Part shown: positions 12,535 to 23,220 of the stretch, piece after piece | Layout: each line of letters opens with the position of its first letter | Numbering within the stretch: the stretch's first letter is position 1 | Assembly (NCBI RefSeq): GCF_000151665.1 | Contig: NW_013171820.1 | Span: 280,444-344,443 of the forward strand | Length of the DNA stretch: 64,000 nt | Direction of reading: 5' to 3' | DNA from: Blastocystis hominis | Lineage: Eukaryota > Sar > Bigyra > Opalinata > Blastocystidae | Notes under the pieces: model-generated | The model's input: the letters and a program-made list of their open reading frames with translations, nothing else | Database searches by the model: none | Told to the model about the DNA's origin: nothing | Program-made: the position numbers and the translations under genes

Positions 12535-15500
12535 ATGGACAATCGTAGGTCTTTGTGTTCTCTATTTGAATGCCAGTTGATGAGCAAATCCGTGAAAGCC
12601 AATTGGAGCGAAAAAAGGAAAATGGCGAGTTGGCTTCGTTCGGTGAGAAGTACAGTGGTCAGTATGATCAGGATATCTATGGAAAAGATGACAGAGGTGA
12701 GTTTTGAATCGAACTTTTTCAGTTTGCAGATAACTATAACGATGTGATAGAGGATGATGATGAGGTTGAAGATGTGAACAGAAATGAATATGCCGGAATG
12801 TAAGGAGCAAGCCGAGGCGTTCTGACGCATAGGCACCCAGCTACAGTAAATCGACGTCGTATGGAAGAAGCGATGGCTCAGCAGAACGAGGTGGAGAAAA
12901 TGCGTCAAGAAGGAGGCAGTCTGAAAGGCGTATACAAGTTGAGCGAGCGAGAAAACGACGCTCAGCGCCAGCTTCGTAAATACAAGATGAGTCCAGAGGT
13001 ATGAATCCCTTTATCCCACTCACCTGCAGCGCAGCGATCCATTCCGCGGCGACGGGACGGGTCGTGGCTACAAAGAGATCATGAAGGAGAAGGAGCTGGA
13101 CGACGAGGAAGCCAAGGTTTATCAGCAAATTCTCGAGAAGCAGCGCGCCTACGACGAAGCCCGCGCCGTTCGCGCTCTCCATCCCCATCACATCTAGAGC
13201 CAGAAGCGCGACCGCGACGCTTCTCCCACCGCCAAGCCAACCCGAGAAACCGTGGAAACCGAGGAACCCTCCATGTGGGACGCCCCGACGCCTTCTCGCG
13301 GCACGGGTACGGAGACTCCCGCGGGGACGTCGCAGTGGGCGGAAACGCCTGCGCGCGGGAAGTGGGACATGGGGGAGAAGACGATCGGCGACGTTCCGGG
13401 CGGAAAACGCTCGCGGTGGGACGAGACGCCTGCGAGCCGGATGTTCGGGAGCGGCACGGCGACGCCGCTGGCGGGGAGCGGGATGGCGACGCCGGTGATC
13501 GGGCAGTCGGTGTGGCAGCAGGAGATGGCGTGGCGCAACCGTCCGCTGAGCGACGAGGAGCTGGACTCGATTCTGCCCGGAGGGTACCGGATCGTGACTC
13601 CGCCGGAGAGCTATGTGGGGAAGAGGGAGGAGAGAGTGATGGGTAGAAGCCGAAGGTGCAGCGGAATCATAATCTGATGGCGACGCCGACGCCGATGAGC
13701 ACGCCGGGGTTCAATCTGGAGAACACGCCGACGAGAGAGATGTACGGAATGATCACGCCGGGTAGGGACGAGAGAGAGAAAGAGAGAAATAATGGGTAGT
13801 GGTGCAGGACGTGCCCGTGTATGCGCACGACGAGCAGCAGTTCGCCGATCTGCTGCACGACGTGGACGAATCCACGCTGACCAAAGAGCAGGCGCGCGAC
13901 CGCAAGATCATGATTCTCCTGCTGCGTATCAAGAACGGCACGCCCCTCCAGCGCAAGGGATCGCTGCGGCAAATCACCGAGGGCGCGGTGTCCTTCGGCG
14001 CGGGCCCGCTCTTCAACCGGTCCGCCGTCCTTCGCTCCCCTGACGTCTAGAATCATCCCCTTGCTGATGAGCACCGAGCTCGAAGCGCAGGAGCGCCACC
14101 TCCTCATCAAAGTGCTGAACCGCATCCTCTTCAAGCTGGACTCGCTCGTGCAGCCCTACGTCCACAAGATCCTCGTCGTGGTCGAGCCCATGCTCATCGA
14201 CGACGACAAATTCGCGCGCGTCGAGGGCCGCGAAGTCATCAGCAACCTCGCCAAGGCCGCAGGCCTCTCCTTCATGATCTCCACGCTCCGCAAGGACCTC
14301 GACAACGCCGACAGCAACGTCCGCACCGTCACCGCGCGCGCCTTCTCCGTCGTGGCCTCCGCGCTGGGCATCCCGCCGCTCCTCCCCTTCCTCTGCGCCG
14401 TCTGCAAGAGCAAGAAGAGCTGGCTCGCGCGCCACACCGGCGTGCGGATCGTCGCGCAGATCGCGCAGCTGATGGGCTGCGCCGTGCTGCCGCAGCTCGG
14501 CCACCTCGTGGACTGCATCAAGAACGGGCTCAACGACGAGCAGCTGCGCGTGCGGATCGTCACGGCGCGCGCGCTCGCGGATCTGGCGGAGGCGTCGTAC
14601 CCGTACGGCATCGAGTCGTTCGACTGCGTGCTGAACCCGCTGTGGACGACCGTGAAGACGGCGCGCGGCGCGGCGCTGGAGGCGTATCTGCGCGCGGTGG
14701 GGTACATCATTCCGCTGATGGACGTGACGCGCGCGAGCCGGTACATCGACGACGTGATGTACATCCTGGTGCACGAGCTGTCGTCGCCCGACGAGAACAT
14801 CCGCCGCACGGTGATGCGCGTGGTGAAGCAGTGCGTGCAGTCGGACGGCATTTCGATCGACGTAGGCGCCGCGAGGACGGCTCAGCGTGTAGTACATCCG
14901 CGACACCATCGTGCCCGAGTTCTTCAAGCACATGTGGATCCGCCGCACCGTCGGGAAGCGCGAGACGCAGCGCATTCTCGAGGAGACCACCAACGAGATC
15001 GCGCAGCGCGTGGGCGCGGAGGAAGTGATCCGCCGCCTGGTGCCGCTGATGAAGGACAAGGAGGAGGTCTTCCGCAGCACGGTGCTCAACGCGATCAAGA
15101 ACGTCATCTCGCTGATGGGCGTGTCGGACCTGGACCTCAAGCTGGAGGAGCAGATGATGAACGGACTGCTCTTCGCGTTCCAGGAGCAGGGCGGCGAGAG
15201 CACCACCGCGGTGGTGAACTGCTACGGCACCGTGCTGAAGATGCTCGGCGTGCGCGCCAAGCCGTACATGAGCGGCATCACCTCCACGATCAAGTGGCGA
15301 ATCACCAACCGCAGCCCCACCATCCGAAAGCAGTCGGCGGACCTGATCGCGCGCATCGCGCCGTCGTTGAAGACCTGCGGCGAGGAGGGCGAGCTGAAGA
15401 AGCTGGGCCTCGCGCTGTACGAATATCTCGGCGAAGAGTACCCGGACGTGCTGGCGTCCATTCTCAACGCCCTCAAATCCATCGTGAACGTGATGGGCAT

Positions 15501-16396
15501 GGAGGACATGAACCCGCCCATCCGCGATCTGCTGCCTCGCCTCACGCCCATTCTCCGCAACCGGAACGAGCTCGTTCAGGAGAACTGCGTGGACCTGGTG
15601 GGCCGCATCGCGGATCGCGGACCCGAGTTCGTGCCTCCGAAAGAATGGTCTCGCATCTGCTTCGACCTGCTGGACCTGCTCAACGCGAAGAAGAAGAGCA
15701 TTCGCCGCACGGCGGTGAACACGTTCGGATACATCGCGAAGGCGCTGGGTCCGCAGGACGTGATGTACACGTTGCTCAACAACCTGAAGGTCCAAGAGCG
15801 GCAGAACCGACTCTGCACCTCCATCGCCATCGCCATCGTCGCCGAGTCCTGCTCGCCGTTCACCGTCCTCCCCGCCCTCATGAACGAATACCGTCTCCCC
15901 GAGATGAACGTGCAGAACGGCGTGCTGAAGGCCATGTCGTTCATGTTCGAGTACATCGGCGAGACCGCCAGCAACTACATCTACGCCTGCATCCCCGTTC
16001 TCGAGGACGCCCTCATGGACCGCGACCTCATCCACCGCCAGCAAGCCTCCGCCGCGATCTCCCATCTCGCGGTCGGCGTGTACGGCGAGGGCTGTGAAGA
16101 CGGAATCCAGCACTTGCTGAACTATGTTTTCCCGAATATCTTCGAAATCTCGCCACATTTGAACAAGGCCGTGCTCGCCGCCATCGAGAGCTGCAGGCTC
16201 GCGCTGGGACCGCCCGTGCTGCTCATGTACGTCCTGCAGGGACTCTTCCATCCTGCACGGCGCGTGCGCGAGGTGTACTGGAAGATCTACAATAATCTGT
16301 ATATCTATGGAGCAGATGCGCTGACCATGGCGTATCCGCAGCTTGAAGACGACGGAGTCAATACGTATCACAGAGACTATATCGAGATGTTCATTT
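12535..16396 (+). CDS. SF3B1: Splicing factor 3B subunit 1
   Basis: U2 snRNP component that clamps the branch-site duplex. The start MDN joins through a 32-nt intron to [14 protein letters not shown], as in the family. The N-terminal third carries the WD/TP ligand motifs ([21 protein letters not shown]) and [11 protein letters not shown]. From DVDESTL onward it is the HEAT-repeat arch, nearly colinear with the family ([50 protein letters not shown]). Introns of 30-38 nt all lie in the 5' part; the last is at about 14871-14901. The family C-terminus aligns so that [11 protein letters not shown] is the end. There T(16396) plus the tail makes TAA, 4 nt before TGTTTGTT at 16401. The genomic TAA at 16408-16410 would add four residues and lies in the motif. 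Confidence 0.97.
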
Positions 16397-16400
16397 GGAG

Positions 16401-16408
16401 TGTTTGTT
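16401..16408 (+). terminator. TGTTTGTT cleavage motif of SF3B1
   Basis: The motif stands 4 nt behind the T at 16396 that starts the created stop. Confidence 0.8.
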
Positions 16409-16490
16409 AAAAATAGGATAAACAGAGTGAGAGCAGATTGGATTTTAGTATTGTTGTTTACCGATTTTTAAAAAAAAATTAATATAGACG

Positions 16491-19054
16491 ATGGCGCTGG
16501 AAAAAATATTGAGTAGGATGCTTCAACGACATTGAAAGAGTAGTGTATGACCGTTTTTTTCAAGGATATGAAAAAGATGCCGAGCCCAGGCAAGCCGAGC
16601 GCGATGGAGTTATGTGTCGAATTCAATATTTCAAAGGGGAGCACAAGAATGAATACTTAGCACAAAGCGGAAAGGAAGTCCGTCATTACCGACATGGTTT
16701 GCTGGAAGGATCGTGGATGGTTAGCGACGATGATATTATCGGGGAGTTTGAACGTTTCCATGATGGGTGCGCCCAATACCGACAAGAGTGGAAACAACTG
16801 ATGGAAAAGAACTGGGTACGAACAGTAAACGGAAGGGAGAGCTGTATAAGGGAAATTGTCGAAGCGAACACCGAGCGAGTGATTTATCGCGGAGGAATCG
16901 ACGAAACTGGCGCACGCGATGGAAGGGGCATCGAGTTCGATTATGACCTGACAAAGCCGAAAATAGAAGGCTATTGGGAGGGCGACAAATTGAAGAGAAT
17001 CCTCCGGCTGTTTAAAGGCAAAATAATGACCGAATTCTGCAATACGGAAGATAATTCGGAAGTGTCTTCCCGCATTCCCATCTATTACGGAGAATATCAG
17101 TACGACGAGGTGCATAACTCGTTCATACGTCACGGGAAGGGCTCTCTGATCAATATCAAGGGGATTGCCGATAGGGAAGGCGAATGGGAGAAGGGAATCC
17201 CATCAACTTTCTTCGAATTAACGGATGGGTGGTACAAAGTGGATGACAATCCGCTGAAAAACCAGTCCGACAGCAAAATCATCGTTGTGAAGTCGCACGC
17301 CTTCAAAGAGGCGAGCTCGTTCAATCTCAGCCATTACAAAAAAGCGGAAACGATCGAAATTGGAGGTCATAACTTTCAGAATGTGGATCATTTCGAGATC
17401 TCTGGGATGGATGCACTGCAAACTCTGAGTATAGGTGATTATAGCTTCTATAAAGACGATCGGGAGAATCGTTTCTTTCGCACATGTTCGATTATGGACT
17501 GCAAAAACCTGCGGTCGATCAAAATCGGAAATCACAGCTTTCATTATTTTAGCAATCGATTCGAATTAGTCCAGCTTCCATCCCTCGAACATCTTGAAAT
17601 CGGAGTCCTCGACGAGGATTCGGCCTGCTTTTCGTATTGCAATCTTGAGATTCGAGGCTTGTTTTTTTGTGTTCTTTTCATTCAGACTTACCCGAATTGA
17701 AAACCATCATTTTTGGAGGCCACGTCTTTGAAACCGAAGATACCGCTGTTTTTTCGAGTAGTGGCAAACTCCTTTTTTCCCATAGATCTTCCAAAGCTTG
17801 AGGAAATCCAGCTTGGATGGGTTTCCATTTCAGGAAAGGTGCAAAGCTCTATTTTGATAATGAGGGGTGGGAATGCGCCCGTCGATTAATCCATAGACCT
17901 TCCCTCTCTTCGAGTGTTGAAATCAAAAGGATTTAGTTTTCGATATATAACGCATGTCGAATTAATCAGTTATTGTACAAATCAGTGTGTGACGTAGACA
18001 TTCCAAACCTCGAAGAGGTGGATTTGTATTACCAAGAGCCTGACAACAACGCACTTCCTCCCTTCTGTAGTATCCAACAATCACGCGTCGAAAGTATGAT
18101 TCCCTGTTCATTTATTCAGTTCTTCTTTTAGATGTTTCGCCTCTCCTAGCGAATCACATTCACATAGCTCAAAGAAACAAAGATAAAAACGGCATCAAAT
18201 TCGACGATGTGATTTTAGATCCCAACGAAACAGTCCTCGACGTTCCCCCCTTTTCGTGCAACGAAGCCACCCAATTCTTCGATCTCAGCAAGTGTCCCAA
18301 ACTCGAAAAGATCCTTATCGGCCGTCACAGTTTCGAGTGCGTGTCCCAGGTTCACATTCACGATTTGCACGATTTAAAAACAATCGAGTTCGGTAGCCGA
18401 GCCTTTATGACGTCCGCAAATTCCAAGCCCTCCGGTGCATTCAGCATCGTCAACTGTGAGAAACTGCAATCGATTATGCTGGGTCCTCTCAGCTGCACGC
18501 ATTTCACGGATGAATTCTCGCTTATCAATCTTCCCGAGCTTACCGACCTTCAGATCGGTAGAATTGGCGATTATTCGTCCAACTTTTATAAGCTTTCTTT
18601 CTGTGTTAAAGGTCAATGTGATGTACAAATTCGACGAGTAGATCTACCCAAACTGAAGAGAATCACGCTCGGGAACGAAGCTTTCCAATACTCACAAGAT
18701 ACACTTTTTGAAAGTTGGTTTGATTCGGTAGACGAGTCTTCTGCGTAGATCTCCCGGAATTGGAGTCGATTTGTATCGGTGAAAACGCGCTGCTTGGAAA
18801 GGATAATGATAATTGTCGACTGGTGATGAAAAGTAGAGGGAAAGAGAAATATATGCTGTTGAATAGATCTCCCGAATCTGGTCGAATTAGAAGCGAAGAA
18901 GGGATGCTTTCTCAATGTGCGAGTTGTGGCTTTTTCGTATGTTCCCATTGTGAAAGCGTCGTTGGACAATTCTGTGTTCCGCAAGGTTTACTTTGTGTCG
19001 GAGTCGGAGATAAGCAGCTCGCTGCATGAATATATAAGAGATAAATGTTACTGA
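16491..19054 (+). CDS. MORN / leucine-rich repeat protein, one LRR per exon
   Basis: The start MALEKIL joins through a 31-nt intron (16513-16543) to MYDRFFQGYEKD. The first half has MORN-like elements (YYGEYQYDE, RHGKGSL, YWEGDKL). From about 17230 it is an LRR protein of the irregular BspA-like kind (LRSIKIGNHSF, LPSLEHLEIG). After 17656 each repeat is its own exon, beginning D/N-L-P, with phase-1 introns of 28-38 nt. One intron (17657-17685) begins GC, and one (18612-18641) is 30 nt without a stop. A second LRR module begins about 18130 (VSPLLANHIHI). It ends IRDKCY with an encoded TGA. There is no signal peptide. Function unknown; MORN and LRR suggest membrane or protein binding. Confidence 0.82.
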
Positions 19055-20083
19055 TTGATAACATGCATGCTAGAATCGCTCTATTTGTATTATTATTACG
19101 GACTTTGAACATCTTTGTTTTATTATCGGCTGTATTTTGTAGATGTTTGATTGTATGGGATGTTTATTGGAAACATGTTGTTTAAAAATAATAACAAGGT
19201 TGTTAAGAGAGATGTGCACACTCTTTATCCCTAAAACACGTAAAAGGTTGTAAGAAAAACTAGTTTGCAACGGAACCAACCAGATGCAAAGGTTTGAGAA
19301 AATGACAAAAGAAATCGGTTTGCATTCTACCGAAGGGTACCCACTCAATCTATAATATCAAAACCACAAAAATACCAACAAAAAACGAAATGTTGTAATA
19401 AATATAACAACTATATCGTTATGAACAAAATGCCTTGCTATGTTTAATAGCGCACAAGTGAGGATTAGACAACTTTCTGAGGAGTTCTAACTATGGGGTT
19501 GTACCCTATGCAATTATTGCCCATTCTTTAACATATCGTTCTCCATAAAAACAAAGAAAGTCATGTGATTATAGAGAATATGCAGCTGAATAGGCTTCAA
19601 GAATTATGCTCCCCAAATATACATCGAAAACTAAATCTAGGCTATAATACATAAAGAAAACAAATACATAATCATGATGGAGCAATGGATGGCGCATGGT
19701 TTATATGCTGTGATATAATGCGAAATAGAATACTAGTACACAGGAGAACAAATAATTTGAATGAATTCATATCATCCAATGATGAAAATGGCATGTCTAT
19801 GATGTTTCGAACTGCAACAACAATAACCCTAACGTACGGTATCATAACCAGAAAGTAGTGCACCAGATAGAGGAGGAATCCGATCCATCGTTATAATCGG
19901 AACAGTTCTCACAAAAACGAACAAAAGGGTCTATCTTAAGGATATTTACTCCCTCTTACAACATGTATAAATAGAAGAGTTGATCCTTCAATCTATATTG
20001 ATTTCGAGTGTTTCATGCATACGACATTGCCAAGAGGGGCATTTTGTTGTGCGCTTACGTTTTTTAGACATAATAAATCTATA
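19055..20083 (+). other. AT-rich spacer without recognisable genes
   Basis: No frame with intron-like borders, no family similarity, no tRNA and no clear repeat was found. It separates two MORN-family genes. TATA-like AT runs lie near 19965, upstream of the next gene. Confidence 0.6.
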
Positions 20084-21434
20084 ATGTTTGAAAGATTGAA
20101 ACAATTCTCTCATGTAAAATGGAAGATAAGGAGGTTATATGGCGCAAACACAATGGCCTCAAGCACTTCCCTTGATGTTGGGAAAAATCAGGATGTGTTA
20201 GGGAACATAACAATCAGTAACTACTTAAAGTATTTTAACAATGTCGTCAAACTCTCTTTCAAAATTATCGAAGGGTTTGAACTCTCGAGTAAGTAATATA
20301 CTAAATATGGAAGGAAATACCATTAGTCGAAAGCGAAGTTTACGATCTCGTTTGGAAAATGGTATCTGTTCTATAGATGGAAATGGTCTTTACGTCCCAT
20401 ATAGCATACAGGATTCGTCTGAAGGGAGACGAAAAGAGAGAATCGTGTTAAACGATGTATTCTTTGTATTTAATGGTGAATTATTGTCACTTGGAAAAGT
20501 AATATTGCCTAATACGGATAAATCTCTTGGGTTCTCATTTCCTGTGGTCGACCCTAATTCTGGTAATATGTGTTCCTCATGCAAAGAGTTTTTTGATAAA
20601 TATTCAAGAAGAAGCACAGTTTCTTATTTACATAAGGCTGGTTTACAACTTGAAAGTGATGGACATGTGTCTTTGTCTTCAGCTACCTCAGAAAAGCATG
20701 CTCGATCATATATTTTACAATATTGTTTATTAATTATACGAGATCTACGTTCTTTGGAAAAACTCTGTTTTGACTTTTATGTTGGACCATTCTCTGGTGA
20801 ACGATCAAAGTGCGGAGAAGGTCTGTTTCGAACAAAGAGTGGTTACTCATATCATGGCTCATTTGAATTTAATCACTTTAATGGAAATGGTTCTCTGTCA
20901 TCTACTAGTTGCATACACAGAGGCTATTTTCAAACAAGCGTAATTACAGGCCTCGGAGAAGTTATCGACCCCCAAAATCACTACATCGGTGAAATGGAGC
21001 AGGGTTATGCAAATGGATTGGGATGGAAGGAGGATAACAAGCATTATTTTATTGGCTGCTTCCAGAAAGGTCGTGTGAATGGAACTCTTCTCCATCTCCC
21101 GGAGAGAACTCGATTTTCATTCGGGCAATTTAAAAACGGCTATGCTTATCATGTGGAGAGGCAGAACAGCATTGAAGGGTTTTTCGTCAATAACGTTCCT
21201 CAAGGAGTTTGCGTGCAGACGAACGAACACGGGTCTCTCTATATTGGAAACACACAGAACTGGAAGCCACATGGGGAAGGAGTGTCGATTCACCCTTTAA
21301 CGCGTACGATTTATATTGGATCGTGGAAGAATGGAGAGTGGGAAGGAAACGGAAGAAGGATATCATACGAAGAAAGCGCGAGACGGATGGTGTGTAGAAT
21401 ATGTCAACAAAGTGGACTAAACAGCTCCACGTAA
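20084..21434 (+). CDS. MORN-repeat protein
   Basis: The long exon from about 20327 to 21434 is intronless and carries repeated MORN-type units (YHGSFEFNHFNGNGS, YIGEMEQGYANGLGW, FIGCFQKGRVNGT, YIGNTQNWKPHGEGV, YIGSWKNGEWEGNG). It ends with a possible CxxC pair and a TAA. Two starts are possible. I prefer an upstream exon from 20084 (MFERLKQFSHVKWK) joined by a 34-nt phase-2 intron at 20293-20326, because that exon is open and reads as protein. The alternative is the ATG at 20241 in the main frame. No LRR part was found, unlike its neighbour. A TGTTTGTT motif lies at 21519-21526. Confidence 0.75.
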
Positions 21435-22050
21435 AAGTCTGTTCCTGTATTTTAGCCCAGCCAAATCATATACTAAGGATATATATATATTTATATATAT
21501 ACTCAATTGCAAGAGAGTTGTTTGTTGCACAACGAAGGGAAAACAAAGAAGAAGAGAAAAGCGTAGGAATTTAGTGTGGGTTTTGGTTTTGAGTATACGG
21601 TTCAGCCCTATTTCGCAATCTATTATAACAATAATGGCTTGTTATGGATTTAGAGATAATTTTTTGTTTACATTCACAACAAGCTGTAACTGAACAATAT
21701 TGTTATGTGAATATACACAGTAGAAATGGATTTGCATTCAGGAACATAGTCAATCCCTTGATCACTTATTGTGTTGTGCTTTCTGCTTTGTTTTGCTTAC
21801 AAGCACTGTAATCTCATTATCCTCAAACCGTCTGCTATAAATATATATCAAACACATTTCAAATGTCATTATAACCAGTGTTTTCCATCCAATCTGATTC
21901 GATGAGCCATCTGTCGATAACAAATTTGTTATAAACACTTCCTCTCCGCATTTCCTTTTTATTCATAAACACGCTCTTTCCTCCTTCCTCTTCACTATAA
22001 TCCCACTTCTTTGTCCAACAAACATCCGATACAATGCTAACCCTCCTTCC
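21435..22050. other. Convergent spacer between MORN gene and USP-like gene
   Basis: AT-rich, with an AT dinucleotide run at about 21480-21502. It holds the cleavage motifs of the MORN gene (plus, 21519-21526) and of the USP-like gene (minus, 22024-22017). No gene seen. Confidence 0.6.
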
Positions 22051-22900
22051 TCACTCCACTTCTTTCAAATCATACAGCAACAGCAGCGGCTGGTACAGCG
22101 ATTGCGAGCAATACGAGTTCAAATACTCGAAGGTATCCAGCCTCACGGACCACGTAAGCGAATACAGCGTATAGCACTTCAGCTGCGTATTCCAGCAAAT
22201 CATCGCTTCCCCGAACTCTTTACTCCTCACCAGCACCGATTTCAAGTGATACTCTCCCCTCACCGTGGCGCACAGATCGCTCAATTGCAGCTACATCGCA
22301 TCGCCGCACTCCGCCTCGCCTACCATCTCCGGCACTCCGCAGAACGTCAGGTCTTTCTCCTTCGCAGGGAAGCTAATCGACCACGAATAGCGGATCAGCA
22401 GCACCTTCGGAGGCGGCATTTCCAGCGTGAGCGACGCCACGCGCCGCTGCTGGCAGTCGGGACAGTCGCGATCGTAGGGGAGCAGCATGCGGCGCAGGCA
22501 CTGCGTGAAGCACTGGCGCACGCAGAGCTCGCGAACGGAGCGCTGCGCGGCCGCGGAGGGCTGCATGGGGAGCGAAGCGAGGCGCTGGCGAACGCTGGCG
22601 AACGCTGGCGAGGTAAGTGGCACCCGGAATGTTGAGCCAGAAGGTGCTTTTGAGGGGCGACGTGGAGGAATTGCAGCGACAGTGGTAGGTCTGGATGGAA
22701 AAGGAGAAATGGAGAAACGATGGTGTAGCGGAGACTGAGTTGCTGGTGGACGAGGCAGGAGCAATTCATGTAGTCGACGATGCTGGTAGGGGAGGCGCAG
22801 AGGGAATTGCTCTGGTTGTGGAGATTGACGATGAGGTAATCGACTGCGTCCTCGGTGGAGTGGATAAAAGAAACCAATTCGGAATGGTGCAATGGATGAA
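22051..22900 (-). CDS. USP-family-like domain, catalytic histidine box degenerate; 5' end unresolved
   Basis: Read on minus, STEDAVDYLIVNLHNQ matches the DAxEFL helix of ubiquitin-specific proteases. TYHCRCNSS and CPDC form the zinc-ribbon pairs, PPPKVLLIRYSW matches the core strand, and YQPLLLLYDLKE matches the C-terminal strand. Introns of 28, about 37 and 33 nt restore the frame. Where active USPs have an H.G....GHY pattern, this reads VRSKEFGEAMICW, so the histidine appears to be lost. No Cys box was found upstream. The frame meets a TGA near 22915 without an ATG, so an upstream exon is missing from my model. It may be the 3' part of the large gene across the 9-bp repeat. The encoded TGA is at 22053-22051. 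Confidence 0.55.
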
Positions 22901-22950
22901 TGAATGATCATTTGATTCGATTGGCAACTCATGCATGAATAAAAACACAC

Positions 22951-22958
22951 AACAAACA
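22951..22958 (-). terminator. TGTTTGTT motif beside the 9-bp repeat array
   Basis: It reads on minus, directly behind the (TTGAATGAA)n array that follows the large gene's TGA. It suggests the array is that gene's 3' UTR rather than an intron. Confidence 0.55.
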
Positions 22959-22959
22959 T

Positions 22960-23220
22960 TCAATTCATTCAATTCATTCAATTCATTCAATTCATTCAAT
23001 TCATTCAATTCATTCAATTCATTCAATTCATTCAATTCATTCAATTCATTCATTCAATTCATTCATTCAATTCATTCAATTCATTCAATTCATTCAATTC
23101 ATTCAATTCATTCAATTCATTCAATTCAATTCATTCAATTCATTCAATTCATTCAATTCATTCAATTCATTCAATTCATTCAATTCATTCATTCAATTCA
23201 TTCAATTCATTCATTCAATT
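22960..23220. repeat. 9-bp tandem array (unit aattcattc, about 28 copies)
   Basis: Near-perfect 9-bp units with a few 4- or 5-bp slips that change the phase. ORFs across it (N-S-F runs on plus, E-L-N runs on minus) are products of the repeat. There are no spacers, so it is not a CRISPR array. The large gene's TGA lies in its edge at 23213-23211. Confidence 0.95.

Noticed and set aside
14878-16097. Second half of a 678-codon plus-strand ORF
   Set aside because: After the 31-nt intron at about 14871-14901 this frame is wrong. The SF3B1 frame continues from [10 protein letters not shown].
14013-16371. Long minus-strand ORFs (up to about 554 codons) opposite SF3B1
   Set aside because: They are antisense shadows of a GC-rich, conserved plus-strand gene. 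Their residues are low-complexity Arg/His/Asp-rich and match no family.
16408-16410. The genomic TAA as the true stop of SF3B1
   Set aside because: It overlaps the cleavage motif and would add residues absent from the family. The created stop at 16396 aligns exactly with the conserved C-terminus.
21480-21502. AT dinucleotide run as a replication origin
   Set aside because: A simple microsatellite with no other origin-like structure or supporting signal.
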